From Bacteroidales bacterium (GTDB taxonomy: Bacteria > Bacteroidota > Bacteroidia > Bacteroidales > Muribaculaceae): DNA of 35,346 nt. The stretch covers positions 1-35,346 of the forward strand of contig JAJPXC010000070.1 in the NCBI GenBank assembly GCA_021205635.1, in the 5' to 3' direction. Positions 1 through 8,661 of this stretch are shown piece by piece. The translations under genes were made by a program, and so were the position numbers. The notes under the pieces were generated by a model. That model made no database searches and was not told where the DNA came from. It was given only the letters and a program-made list of their open reading frames with translations. Positions within the stretch are counted from its first letter, which is position 1; every line of letters starts with the position of its first letter.

Positions 1-898
1 GTGAGCGGGGGGTGGTGAGCGGGGTGGCCATGTAGGCGGTGGCGAGGGCGTCGGCTATCATGCAGGTGGGGGCGATGACCGTGGCGCTCAGCACCGAGGT
101 CGATATGGGACGACCGGTCGTTGGCGAGATCGTGTGGCCAAGATGCTCACCCGTGATCTGCCGATGGAAGTTGCGGTAGTTGCCCGAAGTGGCTATGCCG
201 CAGTCGGTTACCTCAATCACATCGTAGGCTTGGCGCTCGGCGGTGGAGTCGTTTTCGACAGGCTTTTCGATCAATATGCGCCACTTGTGGCCGCGCGGAT
301 TGGATCCTCGCAAGGCGATTTCGCCGCCGATCTCCACCATGTAATCGGTGGCCCCGTTGCGAGCCAGCATTTCGCCTACGAGATCGCAGCCAAGACCCTT
401 GGTGATGGCCGAGAAGTTGAACGTAGTCCCAGGATGGAATTTCGTTAGAGTAAGATCCTCATCCATAGAGCATTTCTGAATCCCGACGAGGGCGAGGGCC
501 GAGTCGATTTGTTCCTGTGTGGGCTGCCACGCGCCATGCCCCTGTTCGCCGAATCCCCACACGTTGATCAGCGGTCCAACAGTCGGGTCGAAAGCCCCGT
601 CGCTCAGGCGGTTTACCTCTTGCGAGGCTATCAACACCTTATGAATCAGCGAGTCGGCTTGGTTTGTCTCGTTGCGGTTGATGCGGGAGATTGTCGACTG
701 AGGGTTGAAAGGCGACAGCGACAACTCCACCTTGCGCATGACGGCTATCACCGAATCGGCCAGGTCGACCGGTGCCCGATAAGTGATGTGATACGTTGTG
801 TTCCAGGCGCTTCCGCTGGTCTCCCTCCACTGGATGCGTGGCTGGCATGCCGAGAGCAAGCTTGTGGCGAGAATAATATAGAGTGCGCTTGGTTTCAT
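1..898 (-). CDS. apbE: FAD:protein FMN transferase (ApbE), lipoprotein, 3' end cut by window edge
   Basis: ApbE moves FMN from FAD to a threonine of target flavoproteins such as RnfG/NqrC, outside the cytoplasmic membrane. I translated 299 residues from the ATG at 898; the frame is still open at base 1. A signal peptide ends in the lipobox LLSAC (Cys18), so this is a lipoprotein. Family motifs in order are GAFDPTVGPL (101-110), FSAITKG (162-168, flavin-binding region), SGNYR (238-242), ISPTTGRP (256-263) and ADALATA (282-288, the metal-binding Asp region near the C-terminus), so only a short tail is missing. The start codon overlaps the stop of the GH53-like gene as ATGA, suggesting translational coupling. 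The link between a flavin transferase and a galactanase-like protein is unexplained; the ApbE target is not in the window. Family assignment is firm. Confidence 0.93.
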   Translation of the reverse strand, partial: MKPSALYIILATSLLSACQPRIQWRETSGSAWNTTYHITYRAPVDLADSVIAVMRKVELSLSPFNPQSTISRINRNETNQADSLIHKVLIASQEVNRLSDGAFDPTVGPLINVWGFGEQGHGAWQPTQEQIDSALALVGIQKCSMDEDLTLTKFHPGTTFNFSAITKGLGCDLVGEMLARNGATDYMVEIGGEIALRGSNPRGHKWRILIEKPVENDSTAERQAYDVIEVTDCGIATSGNYRNFHRQITGEHLGHTISPTTGRPISTSVLSATVIAPTCMIADALATAYMATPLTTPRS

Positions 899-2022
899 TG
901 CACAAACACTTTTGCTGATCCCTTCCCTGGGACGGTAACGATGTACACTCCTGGGTCGCGGCCCTCGCTCTCGGCCCCGTTAGGGTCAAAGATAAGTCCC
1001 TCGTACGGCTCTCCGTCAAGGTGTATTTGGCCGTCAATCAGCGTGATACGGTCATCAAGGGCGTCGGTGGAGACCGATTCCACATGGCCGAAATCCGACA
1101 CCTCGCTCACATAATCCCACACTGCGTTAGGGCGGTTGTCCATGGTGAGCGCGCCCATGGAGTAGTCGTGGAAATTGTTACATTCAGGCCCCCAGTAGAA
1201 TATCCCGTCCACCACGCCTGTGCTTTGCAACATGGGACAAAAATAAGATAGATAGGCTCTTACGTCGCACGCGATTGGGTAGAGCGACATGCCAATGTAG
1301 TCCATATCGAGGGCAACCGGCCGCTTGGCGATCTCGCCGAAGAACCATTGGTATAACCCCGTGTCGTAACCGTTGTTGAGGTGGCAAACTGTTTTGGCTG
1401 AGGGAAATACTTCTCGAGTGGCCTTGGCCCCGGCGTTGAAAAAGGCGATGAAATTATCCACGCGCTCGCTCGTCGTCACGCCGTCGATGGCGAATTGGGC
1501 CAGGGGGAAGAGCAACCCGTTGGAGGTCTCGTTGCCAAGGTGTACCCAAGTGACCTCTACTCCCGCGTCCTTCAGCGAGTTAAGCGACGTGAGGGTGTAT
1601 TGGTACACCTGCTCGGTCATGGCCGGGGCTGTGGTGATACTCTCCCAAGCTTTCGGTATCTGTTGGTTGCCCGCGTCAGCCCAGGTGTCGCTGTATTGGA
1701 AATCGATCATTACACGTTGGCCCAAATGTGTGGCTTTCAGGGCTTTGGTGGTGACATCCTCAAGATTGCAGAAGCCGCCTGTGGCACTCATATCGTTCTG
1801 AGGGTCAACCCATAAGCGCAGACGTATGGCGTCAAACCCGTATTCGGCTAGCAGCTCTGGCACCTCGCGTTGTTGTCCTTGGGAGTCGTACACGGGGTTA
1901 ACCCCTTCCGACGCCATCTGCGTGTACCAGGAATCGTCGGCCCCCCAAGCCCACTTGGGATTGTCGGCCCCGGCGCCTATCGCCATCACCGCCGACCACA
2001 TTATCAAATAGAATCTTCTCAT
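895..2022 (-). CDS. GH53 arabinogalactan endo-beta-1,4-galactanase-like protein, nucleophile segment missing
   Basis: GH53 enzymes cleave beta-1,4-galactan. From the start at 2022 the protein has 375 residues: a signal peptide (1-19, ending GAGA), the family motif YSDTWADAGNQ (110-120), the acid/base motif HLGNE (Glu165), then SLYP (246-249) and FYWGP (275-279). In characterised GH53 proteins roughly 75-85 residues separate the last two motifs, with the nucleophile Glu (E-x-x-x-P type) between them. Here only about 25 lie between and no Glu is present, so the enzyme is probably inactive or altered. The C-terminal 50 residues resemble a type IX sorting tail (GVYIVTVPGKGSAKVFV). A longer frame opens at 2082, but the promoter at 2052-2085 lies inside it; 2034 is a possible alternative start. 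The gene overlaps apbE by 4 bp. Family assignment is sure; loss of activity is inference. Confidence 0.88.
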   Translation of the reverse strand: MRRFYLIMWSAVMAIGAGADNPKWAWGADDSWYTQMASEGVNPVYDSQGQQREVPELLAEYGFDAIRLRLWVDPQNDMSATGGFCNLEDVTTKALKATHLGQRVMIDFQYSDTWADAGNQQIPKAWESITTAPAMTEQVYQYTLTSLNSLKDAGVEVTWVHLGNETSNGLLFPLAQFAIDGVTTSERVDNFIAFFNAGAKATREVFPSAKTVCHLNNGYDTGLYQWFFGEIAKRPVALDMDYIGMSLYPIACDVRAYLSYFCPMLQSTGVVDGIFYWGPECNNFHDYSMGALTMDNRPNAVWDYVSEVSDFGHVESVSTDALDDRITLIDGQIHLDGEPYEGLIFDPNGAESEGRDPGVYIVTVPGKGSAKVFVQ

Positions 2023-2051
2023 CTCATTGACCATTTGTATCAGTGATTGTG

Positions 2052-2085
2052 CAAAAATAAGCAAAAAACGTAACAGTGCCACAAA
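2052..2085 (-). promoter_or_regulatory. Promoter of GH53-apbE operon
   Basis: On the minus strand, TTTG (2085-2082) is followed after 22 bp by TATTTTTG (2059-2052), matching the Bacteroidetes -33/-7 form TTTG-N19-23-TAnnTTTG. Transcription would begin near 2045, so the ATG at 2034 or 2022 is the true start rather than 2082. Confidence 0.6.
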
Positions 2086-2092
2086 TTTTGGT

Positions 2093-2100
2093 TATATTTG
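2093..2100 (+). promoter_or_regulatory. -7 box of C69 peptidase promoter
   Basis: TATATTTG fits TAnnTTTG and lies 32 bp before the GTG start at 2133. No TTTG occurs about 20 bp upstream, so only the -7 element is supported. It stands divergent to the GH53 promoter within the same 110-bp gap. Confidence 0.45.
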
Positions 2101-2132
2101 CATTTTAATTGTTGTAAACTAAATTTTAGACA

Positions 2133-3758
2133 GTGCAAAACTTAAGGACTATTATATTGGCCGCCGGGGTGGCCATCGGCGCTCCCGCTTGGGCGTGCAC
2201 CTCGCTCATCGCCGCCAAGGGCGCAACCGAGGACGGCTCGGTGATGATCACCTATGCGGCTGATTCCCACAACCTTTACGGTGAACTTTACCACACTCCC
2301 GGTGGACAACACGCCAAGGGCGACCTGCGCCAAGTGATCGAATGGGACACACAAAAGCCCCTTGGCACCATCCCCCAGGCCCGGCAAACCTACTCCACCA
2401 TCGGCAACATCAACGAGCATGGCGTATCGATCGCCGAAAGCACATGGGGAGGCCGATTGGAATTGATGGACACCACCGCTGTAATCGACTATGGCTCACT
2501 TATTTACATCGCATTGGAACGAGCCAAAACCGCCCGCGAAGCCCTCAAGATCATGACCGACTTGGTGAAAGAGCACGGCTACGCTTCGGAGGGCGAGTCG
2601 TTCTCCATCGCCGACCCTAACGAGGTGTGGATCATGGAGATGATCGGCAAAGGTCCCCAGGAGAAGGGCGCCGTGTGGGTCGCTCGCCGAGTGCCCGACG
2701 GCTACATCTCGGGTCACGCCAACTTCCCCCGTATTCATCGCTTCCCGTTGAACGACCCTGAGACGCTCTACTCTCCCGACGTGATCTCATTCGCCCGCAA
2801 GCGCGGCTACTTCAGCGGCAAGGATGAGGATTTCGACTTTTCGCGCGCCTACTACGACTACGCTGAGAAAGGTTTCCGCACTTGCGACGCGCGCGTGTGG
2901 GCCTACTTCCGCAAGTTCAACTCCGACATGGACCGCTACTTCCCCTGGGCTGCCAAGGGCGAGGGCGAGGAGTTGCCCCTGTGGGTAAAGCCCGACAAAC
3001 CGCTCTCGGCCACCGATATGAAGTGGATGATGCGCGACCATTTTGAGGATACCCCGTTTGACATGACCAAGGACGTCGGCTCCGGGCCGTTCAACGTGCC
3101 TTACCGCTACCGTCCCCTTACTTTTGAGGTCGACTCCGTCACCTACACCCACGAGCGAGCCATCGCCACCCAGCAAACCGGTTGGTCGTTCGTAGCCCAA
3201 TTGAACGACGCGTTCCCCGAGGGGATGAAAGGCCTGCTGTGGTTTGGCACCGACGACGCCAACACCAACGTCTACCTGCCCATCTTCTGCAACGTCGCCA
3301 CCCCTCCCCACGAACTCGCCCACGGCAATGGCGACATGAACACCCTTTCGTGGACCTCCAACTTCTGGGTGAACAATTACGTTGCTAATCAAGCATATAA
3401 CCGATACTCGCTGATGATCCCCGACATCCGCCGCGTGCAATCGGCCTTGGAGGACAGCATCGCTGTCGACGTGAAGGTCGCCCTCGAACAGTTCGGCGAT
3501 TTCGAGCCGGAGATGCGAGCCGAGTTGACCCAGGAGCTTGCCAACCTCTGGGCCAAGAAAGCCACAACTGCCTACAAGCAACTGGGCGACTACCTATTCG
3601 TGAAATTCCTCGACGGCAACATGAAAAAGGTTGACGACCAGAATAAGTTCATCTACTCGGAATACGGCCAGCCGATCTACCCATCGTTCCCCGGTTACAC
3701 CGACAAGCGCTACTACGAGGGAATCGTCCGCGAAACTGGTGACCACTTCGTTGAGTAG
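2133..3758 (+). CDS. Secreted C69-family dipeptidase
   Basis: Peptidase family C69 (PepD type) are N-terminal-nucleophile hydrolases that cut dipeptides or short peptides. The 541-residue protein has a signal peptide (1-21, ending APAWA) followed directly by Cys22-Thr-Ser. Cleavage would expose Cys22 as the N-terminal nucleophile, as in the family. The next stretch (KGATEDGSVM, then YAADSH) is the typical C69 opening, and the full-length domain continues to the end with no break. The start is GTG; no better ATG lies upstream, and the -7 box at 2093-2100 fits. It reads in the same direction as the glycosidase 59 bp downstream. Periplasmic or surface peptide scavenging is the likely role; the exact substrate cannot be told. 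Confidence 0.9.
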   Translation: MQNLRTIILAAGVAIGAPAWACTSLIAAKGATEDGSVMITYAADSHNLYGELYHTPGGQHAKGDLRQVIEWDTQKPLGTIPQARQTYSTIGNINEHGVSIAESTWGGRLELMDTTAVIDYGSLIYIALERAKTAREALKIMTDLVKEHGYASEGESFSIADPNEVWIMEMIGKGPQEKGAVWVARRVPDGYISGHANFPRIHRFPLNDPETLYSPDVISFARKRGYFSGKDEDFDFSRAYYDYAEKGFRTCDARVWAYFRKFNSDMDRYFPWAAKGEGEELPLWVKPDKPLSATDMKWMMRDHFEDTPFDMTKDVGSGPFNVPYRYRPLTFEVDSVTYTHERAIATQQTGWSFVAQLNDAFPEGMKGLLWFGTDDANTNVYLPIFCNVATPPHELAHGNGDMNTLSWTSNFWVNNYVANQAYNRYSLMIPDIRRVQSALEDSIAVDVKVALEQFGDFEPEMRAELTQELANLWAKKATTAYKQLGDYLFVKFLDGNMKKVDDQNKFIYSEYGQPIYPSFPGYTDKRYYEGIVRETGDHFVE

Positions 3759-3817
3759 TGGGAACTGTCGACCCGACCCCGGGTCCTAAACAAGAAATAA
3801 CCTAATATAACATAAAC

Positions 3818-6196
3818 ATGAAAAAACAGCTATTAACCCTTTCCCTGGCTCTGGGCGCCTCGCTAGCGCTCTCGGCCTCAACCACTATCGACATCCTCGG
3901 CACTGTCTACGATGTCGACACACTGGCACACATGAAATGCGGTCCCGGCACCACCGTGACCCAACTGAAACTCACCTCCGGCACCAAGAAACTACGTGTC
4001 CACTACCTGACGGTCGACAAGCGCGCTCCCGGGGTGTCAATGCGCGCTGTCTGCGCCACCGACAAGGTTGCTGGCAACGAGAAAACCTCCACAATGGCCA
4101 CCCGCAAGACCACCGACCAGGTGCTCTACTTCGGTGGCACCAACGGCGACTTCTACACCACCTCGGGTAACGCCTCCAACGGGGCCTCCAAGATCGGCAC
4201 CCCCACCACGATGTGCACCGTCGACGGCGAGGTGTACAAGACGGCCAACTCCCAGTATCAATTCTCATTCGACCGCGACGGCGTTGCCCGCGTGGGCCGA
4301 TTGAGCTACTACTCCGGCACAGCCACGCTGGGTGACAATATCGCTCTGTTCCGCGGCGTAAACTGCTCATCGTCGGTGAGCAGCGGTATCACCTTGTACA
4401 CTCCCCGCTGGTATGGCGTCACCAACCAGACCTCCTATGACGACGCCGTCACCTGCACCGCCAAGGTGGTCGAGGGCGACGAAATGATTTCGGGCGAAAG
4501 CTGGCGCATGGAGATAACATCCGAGCCTATCGAGCAGGGCGACGTTGAGATCCCCTCCGACGGCTACGTGCTTTTCGCTCGCGGCAACAACACCAACAGC
4601 AACTGCAATATCGGCGCCACCGACTTCCTCAAGTCGCTTCACGTGGGCGATATCGTCACTATGGATCAGAAAATCCTGCTTAACGGCGAGCGCATCTATC
4701 CTCGCCAGGTGGTTTCGGGCAACCCCAAGACCAACGAGGCTGGCGAGGTGCTCGACTCGGAGAGCGAGCGCGACGACGCCTCCTCGCTGCATCCCCGCAC
4801 CGGTATCGGTGTGTCGGCTACGGGCGACTCGATCATCATGATGGTGGTTGACGGCCGCTCGGCAATCTCCGACGGCGTGCGCACCAAGGCCCTCGGCACC
4901 ATCCTCCAATTCGCCGGCGCCGCTGAGGGCGTCAACCTCGACGGCGGTGGCTCCTCAACGCTCTACACTCGCGCATTCGGCGTGATGAACGTCGGCTCCG
5001 ACGGCAACGAGCGCTCGGTGGGCAACGCCATCTTCGCAACTATCGAGGCCGATTGGAAGGACTCGGAAATCACCGAGATCCAGTTTGCCGACTGGACCGC
5101 GCGCCTTCCCCGCTGGGGCACCTACACTCCCCGCATCCTTGGCTTCAACCAATACGGCGTTATGGTCACCGACTCCCTTACCACCTACGAGCTATCAGCC
5201 CCCGAGGCTCTCGGCACCGTGGTTAACGACGGCGTGGGCATTCGCATCACCGGCGATGGCCTGCACGCCCTCACCGCCTCTTACAACGGCCTGACCGCTT
5301 CCGTGCCAGTTTACGTTGACAACGACTGCACCTTCGCTACCCGCCTTGAAAGCGTCCTGCTCGACGACCGCCGCGAGTATCCCATTGAAATCCAAGCCAA
5401 CACTGGATTGCATGTAATCCCCGTTGACGCCAAAATCTTGTCGTGGAGCTCCTCCGACACCGAGGTAGCCAAAGTTGACGAGAACGGCGTGGTCACCGGC
5501 CAAAGCGACGGCCAATGCGTCATCACCGGCGTGATGGGCGAGGAAACCACTACCCTCAACGTCACCATCGAAACCCCCAAAGCTCCCTACACCAACCTGT
5601 GGATGAGCGACTTGGCATGGAATCTCTCGGGAGCTGGCGCTTCCGGCGACTTGGCTTTCGAGACGGGAATCGATTACGGTGCTGTGCTCAATTACAAGAT
5701 TACCTCCACCCGAAGCCCGCAGGTAACCATCTCGCCCGTCGAGGATTACTACTTATGGTCGCTCCCCGTGGGATTGAACATGCGAGTGCAGCCCAACGCT
5801 AACTCCCTGAAAAAGGTGAGCATTACTATTGCCGACAATCTCGGCCACCGCCTCACCCTCGCCTCCGACGCCATCGAGGCTGGTCTGGAATCAACCATAT
5901 CCTTCGACTTCGCTGACTATCTCGACACTGCCGACGTGGCCATTTACCCCATCAAACTCACCTCGGTAGCCTTCGCCCTTAACGGCGCCAACGGCGATGA
6001 GGACGTGATCAACTTGCCCGCCTTCAACATCGTTTACGACAACGACGCACTGGGTGTAGGCTCCCTCGGCACTGATGAGCGCACGGGCGTTGACGGCCCA
6101 ACCCGCTACTACAACTTGCTGGGTCAACCCGTAGCCGCCCCCTCGGGCCTCACCATCGAGGTCACCGGCTCCACCGCCCGCAAAATCCTCCGCTAG
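3818..6196 (+). CDS. Secreted phosphodiester glycosidase (NAGPA-type) with Big2 domain and sorting tail
   Basis: The NAGPA/phosphodiester glycosidase family includes the enzyme that uncovers GlcNAc-1-phosphodiesters; bacterial members act on sugar phosphodiesters in the envelope. The 792-residue protein has a signal peptide (1-20). The catalytic domain shows GTNGDFYT (107-114), RTGIGVS (327-333) and NLDGGGSST (373-381), the family's typical motifs. A Big2 immunoglobulin-like domain follows (about 513-584, with WSSSDTEVAKVDENGVVTG). A beta-rich region comes next, and the last 30 residues (YYNLLGQPV ... ARKILR) resemble a type IX secretion sorting signal. It is therefore probably exported to the cell surface. 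It lies 59 bp after the C69 peptidase and ends before a strong hairpin. The natural substrate is unknown. Confidence 0.88.
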   Translation: MKKQLLTLSLALGASLALSASTTIDILGTVYDVDTLAHMKCGPGTTVTQLKLTSGTKKLRVHYLTVDKRAPGVSMRAVCATDKVAGNEKTSTMATRKTTDQVLYFGGTNGDFYTTSGNASNGASKIGTPTTMCTVDGEVYKTANSQYQFSFDRDGVARVGRLSYYSGTATLGDNIALFRGVNCSSSVSSGITLYTPRWYGVTNQTSYDDAVTCTAKVVEGDEMISGESWRMEITSEPIEQGDVEIPSDGYVLFARGNNTNSNCNIGATDFLKSLHVGDIVTMDQKILLNGERIYPRQVVSGNPKTNEAGEVLDSESERDDASSLHPRTGIGVSATGDSIIMMVVDGRSAISDGVRTKALGTILQFAGAAEGVNLDGGGSSTLYTRAFGVMNVGSDGNERSVGNAIFATIEADWKDSEITEIQFADWTARLPRWGTYTPRILGFNQYGVMVTDSLTTYELSAPEALGTVVNDGVGIRITGDGLHALTASYNGLTASVPVYVDNDCTFATRLESVLLDDRREYPIEIQANTGLHVIPVDAKILSWSSSDTEVAKVDENGVVTGQSDGQCVITGVMGEETTTLNVTIETPKAPYTNLWMSDLAWNLSGAGASGDLAFETGIDYGAVLNYKITSTRSPQVTISPVEDYYLWSLPVGLNMRVQPNANSLKKVSITIADNLGHRLTLASDAIEAGLESTISFDFADYLDTADVAIYPIKLTSVAFALNGANGDEDVINLPAFNIVYDNDALGVGSLGTDERTGVDGPTRYYNLLGQPVAAPSGLTIEVTGSTARKILR

Positions 6197-6220
6197 ATCC
6201 TCTTCCAATTTCCCATCTGT

Positions 6221-6279
6221 ACTATTGAGTGGGGAGAACGATTCTTCAGCGACAAGAATCGTTCTCCCCACTCAATAGT
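6221..6279. terminator. 26-bp perfect hairpin between convergent genes
   Basis: The left arm (6221-6246) and right arm (6254-6279) are perfectly complementary over 26 bp with a 7-nt loop. TTTTC follows on the plus strand. It lies between the convergent glycosidase and mgtE genes, so it may serve as a two-way terminator. The stem is much longer than a usual intrinsic terminator. Confidence 0.7.
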
Positions 6280-6362
6280 TTTCTTCACAAAAATAATCAG
6301 CGATGTATTATTTAATATGCAAGGAAAGTAATTTATCTTAATAGATTACGTCCCAAAAATTC

Positions 6363-6400
6363 ATTATGCACTATGATCTATGCACTATGCATTGTGCACT
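6363..6400. repeat. Imperfect TGCACTATG repeats next to mgtE stop
   Basis: The word TGCACTATG and variants (TGCATTGTG, ATGATCTATG) recur about every 8-9 bases. The array ends 2 bp before the mgtE stop codon at 6403-6405. No gene is visible here. Confidence 0.6.
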
Positions 6401-6402
6401 GC

Positions 6403-7773
6403 CTAGACGTAGAGGCCGAAGGCTGAGAGCAGTGCCGATGAGATCGACATGTAGATGACCATGCCAATGATGTCGTTGGTGATCGAGATGAACGGGCCGG
6501 TCGCCAAGGCCGGGTCGACCTTGAAGCGTTCCAAGGTCAACGGCACCAGCGTGCCGAACAATGAGGCGAACAATACCACAGCGAACAGCGACAACGACAC
6601 GGCAATCGTCGTAACCTGCTTACCTCCAAGCGAAAAGAGATTGTAAGTGAACACCACGGCGGCGATCAGGCAAGCGTTCAAGATTCCCACTGAAAACTCC
6701 TTCAGCAACTGCTTGCCCGTGTTCTTGATGTCCATCGAGCCGTTGGCCAAGCCCTGCACCACGATAGCCGACGACTGGATACCCACATTGCCGCCCGTGC
6801 CGCCGATCAGCGGTATAAACAGCGCCATTGCGGGGTTGGTAGCGAATCCAGCCTCGAAGTTGCCAAGAATCAGCGAGTTGCACAAGCCGCCAGCCACGCC
6901 GATCAACAGCCATGGCGCGCGGGACCGCACTTGCTGCCACATCGAGTCGGAGGTGTCAACGTCGGTGGCAAGACCGGATGCCAACTGGTAGTCGCGCTCC
7001 TGATCCTCGCGCACTTGGTCCATCACGTCATCGACGGTGATGCGTCCAACAAGCCTGCCTATGGAATCGACAACGGGCATCGCCACCAGGTCGTATTTCT
7101 CGAAGTCGAGTGCCACCTCGTCGATAGGCGTGTCGGCCTTCACGGCCACGGGATCGGTTTCCATCACGTGCTTGATTTTCGACACCGAGGGGTGGGTGAT
7201 CAGCTTCTTCAGCGGAAGGACGCCCTTGAGCTTGTCGTCGTTGTCCACGACGTACACGTAGTAGATCTCGTCCATATCCTCGGCCTGGAGGCGCATCTGC
7301 TTGATACACTCGGGCATCGACCAGTTCTCGTTGACGACGATCATCTCGGTGCCCATCAAGCCACCGGCCGTGTCCTCGTCGTATTGCAGAAGGTCGACGA
7401 TGTCGCCAGCCTGCTCGGTGTCGCCGATGTGGGAGAGAATCTCGTCGCGATCCTCCTCATCCAGCTCCTGAATGATGTCGACGGCGTCGTCGGTGTCGAG
7501 GTGGTCGATCACCTGCTTGGCGATCTCCTCGGCGGGCATGTCGCGCAGCAGCTTGCGACGGTCGTCCTCGTCGAGCTCCATCAGCACGTCGGCCGCTGTG
7601 TCGTCATCGAGCAGCTTGTAGAGGAACTCGGCCTCCTCGAGGTCGAGATTCTGGTACAGCTCGGCGATGTCGGCCGGGTGGAGTGTGTCCAATTCGCGGC
7701 GGGCGGCCTCGGTGTCGCCTGCCTGGATGATGTGACGAATGTGCTCTAAATATTCGGGAGTGTATTCCTTCAT
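6403..7773 (-). CDS. mgtE: Magnesium transporter MgtE
   Basis: MgtE is a homodimeric Mg2+-gated channel of the cytoplasmic membrane. The 456 residues show the normal order: an acidic MgtE_N helical domain (about 15-135), two CBS domains (about 138-260) that sense Mg2+, a connecting helix, and a C-terminal membrane domain with about five TM segments (290-456). The pore signature PLIGGTGGNVGIQSS is at 321-335, and the conserved TM5 Asp of the Mg2+ site is at TNDIIG (Asp434). Length is normal. The start codon overlaps the rsmA stop by 4 bp (ATGA), so the two genes are probably translationally coupled. No Mg2+ riboswitch is visible, and none would be expected inside an operon. Confidence 0.96.
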   Translation of the reverse strand: MKEYTPEYLEHIRHIIQAGDTEAARRELDTLHPADIAELYQNLDLEEAEFLYKLLDDDTAADVLMELDEDDRRKLLRDMPAEEIAKQVIDHLDTDDAVDIIQELDEEDRDEILSHIGDTEQAGDIVDLLQYDEDTAGGLMGTEMIVVNENWSMPECIKQMRLQAEDMDEIYYVYVVDNDDKLKGVLPLKKLITHPSVSKIKHVMETDPVAVKADTPIDEVALDFEKYDLVAMPVVDSIGRLVGRITVDDVMDQVREDQERDYQLASGLATDVDTSDSMWQQVRSRAPWLLIGVAGGLCNSLILGNFEAGFATNPAMALFIPLIGGTGGNVGIQSSAIVVQGLANGSMDIKNTGKQLLKEFSVGILNACLIAAVVFTYNLFSLGGKQVTTIAVSLSLFAVVLFASLFGTLVPLTLERFKVDPALATGPFISITNDIIGMVIYMSISSALLSAFGLYV

Positions 7774-8564
7774 TGCGGTGATGATTGGTTGCGGAGGGAA
7801 GATACCTGGTTGGTTAACTCGATGAACTGCTCTACCGAGAGCTGTTCCGGCCTTAAGGAGGCTAGGTGGTCATCGGGTAGGTTCTTCCCCGGAGGCAACA
7901 AGCCGCGTAGGGAGTTGCGCAGCGTCTTGCGGCGCTGGCCGAATGAGGTTTTGACAACGGTTTTGAACAATGCCTCGTCGCAGCCAAGATCCTTCACGTC
8001 GTTGCGCGTGAGCTTCACCACTCCGCTCTTTACCTTGGGTGGCGGGTTGAACACATGCTCGTCGACGGTGAACAGGTACTCCACTTTGTACCAGGCTTGT
8101 AGCAGCACGCTCAGGATGCCGCGGGCCTTCTTGCCCGGGGGCGAGGCCAATCGCTCGGCTACCTCGCGCTGCAACATGCCCGACACCTCGGGAATCAGGT
8201 CGCGGTACTCGAGAATATGGAAAAATATCTGCGAGGAGATATTGTAGGGGTAATTGCCTATCACGCAGAACTTTTCGCCCGGGAACAGTTGGGCAAGGTC
8301 GATTTTCAGGAAGTCGCCTTCGATGATGTGGCCGTCAAGCTCGGGATACTCCTGCTTGAGGTAATCGACGCTCTCTTGGTCGATCTCAATGACGGTCACC
8401 TGATGTCCTTGGGAGATAAGGAATTGCGTGAGCACGCCCATGCCGGGACCCACCTCCACCACGGGCATGCCCACGGCGTCGCTGAGCGTGTCGGCGATGC
8501 GGCGGGCGACAGTCAAATCTTTCAAGAAGTGCTGGCCAAGGGCTTTTTTGGGACGAACGAGCAT
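7770..8564 (-). CDS. rsmA: 16S rRNA dimethyladenosine transferase RsmA (KsgA)
   Basis: RsmA dimethylates two adjacent adenosines near the 3' end of 16S rRNA late in 30S assembly. The 264 residues show the N-terminal KKALGQHFL (6-14), SAM motif I VEVGPGMGVLT (36-46), the acidic motif II IEID (59-62), and GNYPYNISS (103-111), the N-x-P-Y catalytic motif; the small C-terminal helical domain follows. The start ATG is preceded at only 6 nt by four CTGAAAA-type repeat units, so the leader is a repeat array rather than a Shine-Dalgarno sequence. It overlaps mgtE by 4 bp and lies 174 bp after rnr in the same direction. Confidence 0.96.
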   Translation of the reverse strand: MLVRPKKALGQHFLKDLTVARRIADTLSDAVGMPVVEVGPGMGVLTQFLISQGHQVTVIEIDQESVDYLKQEYPELDGHIIEGDFLKIDLAQLFPGEKFCVIGNYPYNISSQIFFHILEYRDLIPEVSGMLQREVAERLASPPGKKARGILSVLLQAWYKVEYLFTVDEHVFNPPPKVKSGVVKLTRNDVKDLGCDEALFKTVVKTSFGQRRKTLRNSLRGLLPPGKNLPDDHLASLRPEQLSVEQFIELTNQVSSLRNQSSPQ

Positions 8565-8569
8565 GGAAG

Positions 8570-8596
8570 TTTTCAGTTTCAGTTTTCAGTTTTCAG
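8570..8596 (-). repeat. (CTGAAAA)n array in rsmA leader
   Basis: Read on the minus strand there are four units of CTGAAAA, one shortened to six bases. The array ends 6 nt before the rsmA start codon. The same unit in the same sense precedes the Spy-like gene at 27926-27960. Confidence 0.8.
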
Positions 8597-8602
8597 AGAA
8601 TT

Positions 8603-8658
8603 CTTTCTTCCTTTCATCCTTTCCTCCTTTAAAGGAATAAAGGAGTAAAGGAATAAAG
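8603..8658. repeat. Inverted array of AAAGGAAT-type units
   Basis: The right half (8631-8658) is AAAGGAAT, AAAGGAGT, AAAGGAAT, AAAG. The left half (8603-8630) is its imperfect reverse complement (23 of 28 positions by eye), with no loop. It could fold into a long hairpin in the rnr-rsmA transcript. A related array lies at 24994-25021. Confidence 0.75.
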
Positions 8659-8661
8659 CGG

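Noticed and set aside
2023..2082. Upstream extension of the GH53-like protein to 2082
   Set aside because: The promoter -7 box at 2052-2059 lies within it, and the signal peptide fits the start at 2022.
2787..3581. 264-codon open frame antisense to the C69 peptidase
   Set aside because: The peptidase frame is full length with its catalytic Cys in place; the antisense frame is a shadow.
3770..3785. Terminator after the C69 peptidase (GACCC/GGGTC)
   Set aside because: Only a 5-bp stem with no T-run; it is too weak to call and the next gene is codirectional.
6931..7749. 272-codon open frame antisense to mgtE
   Set aside because: The mgtE gene is complete; the antisense product is a His/Val/Leu-rich shadow.
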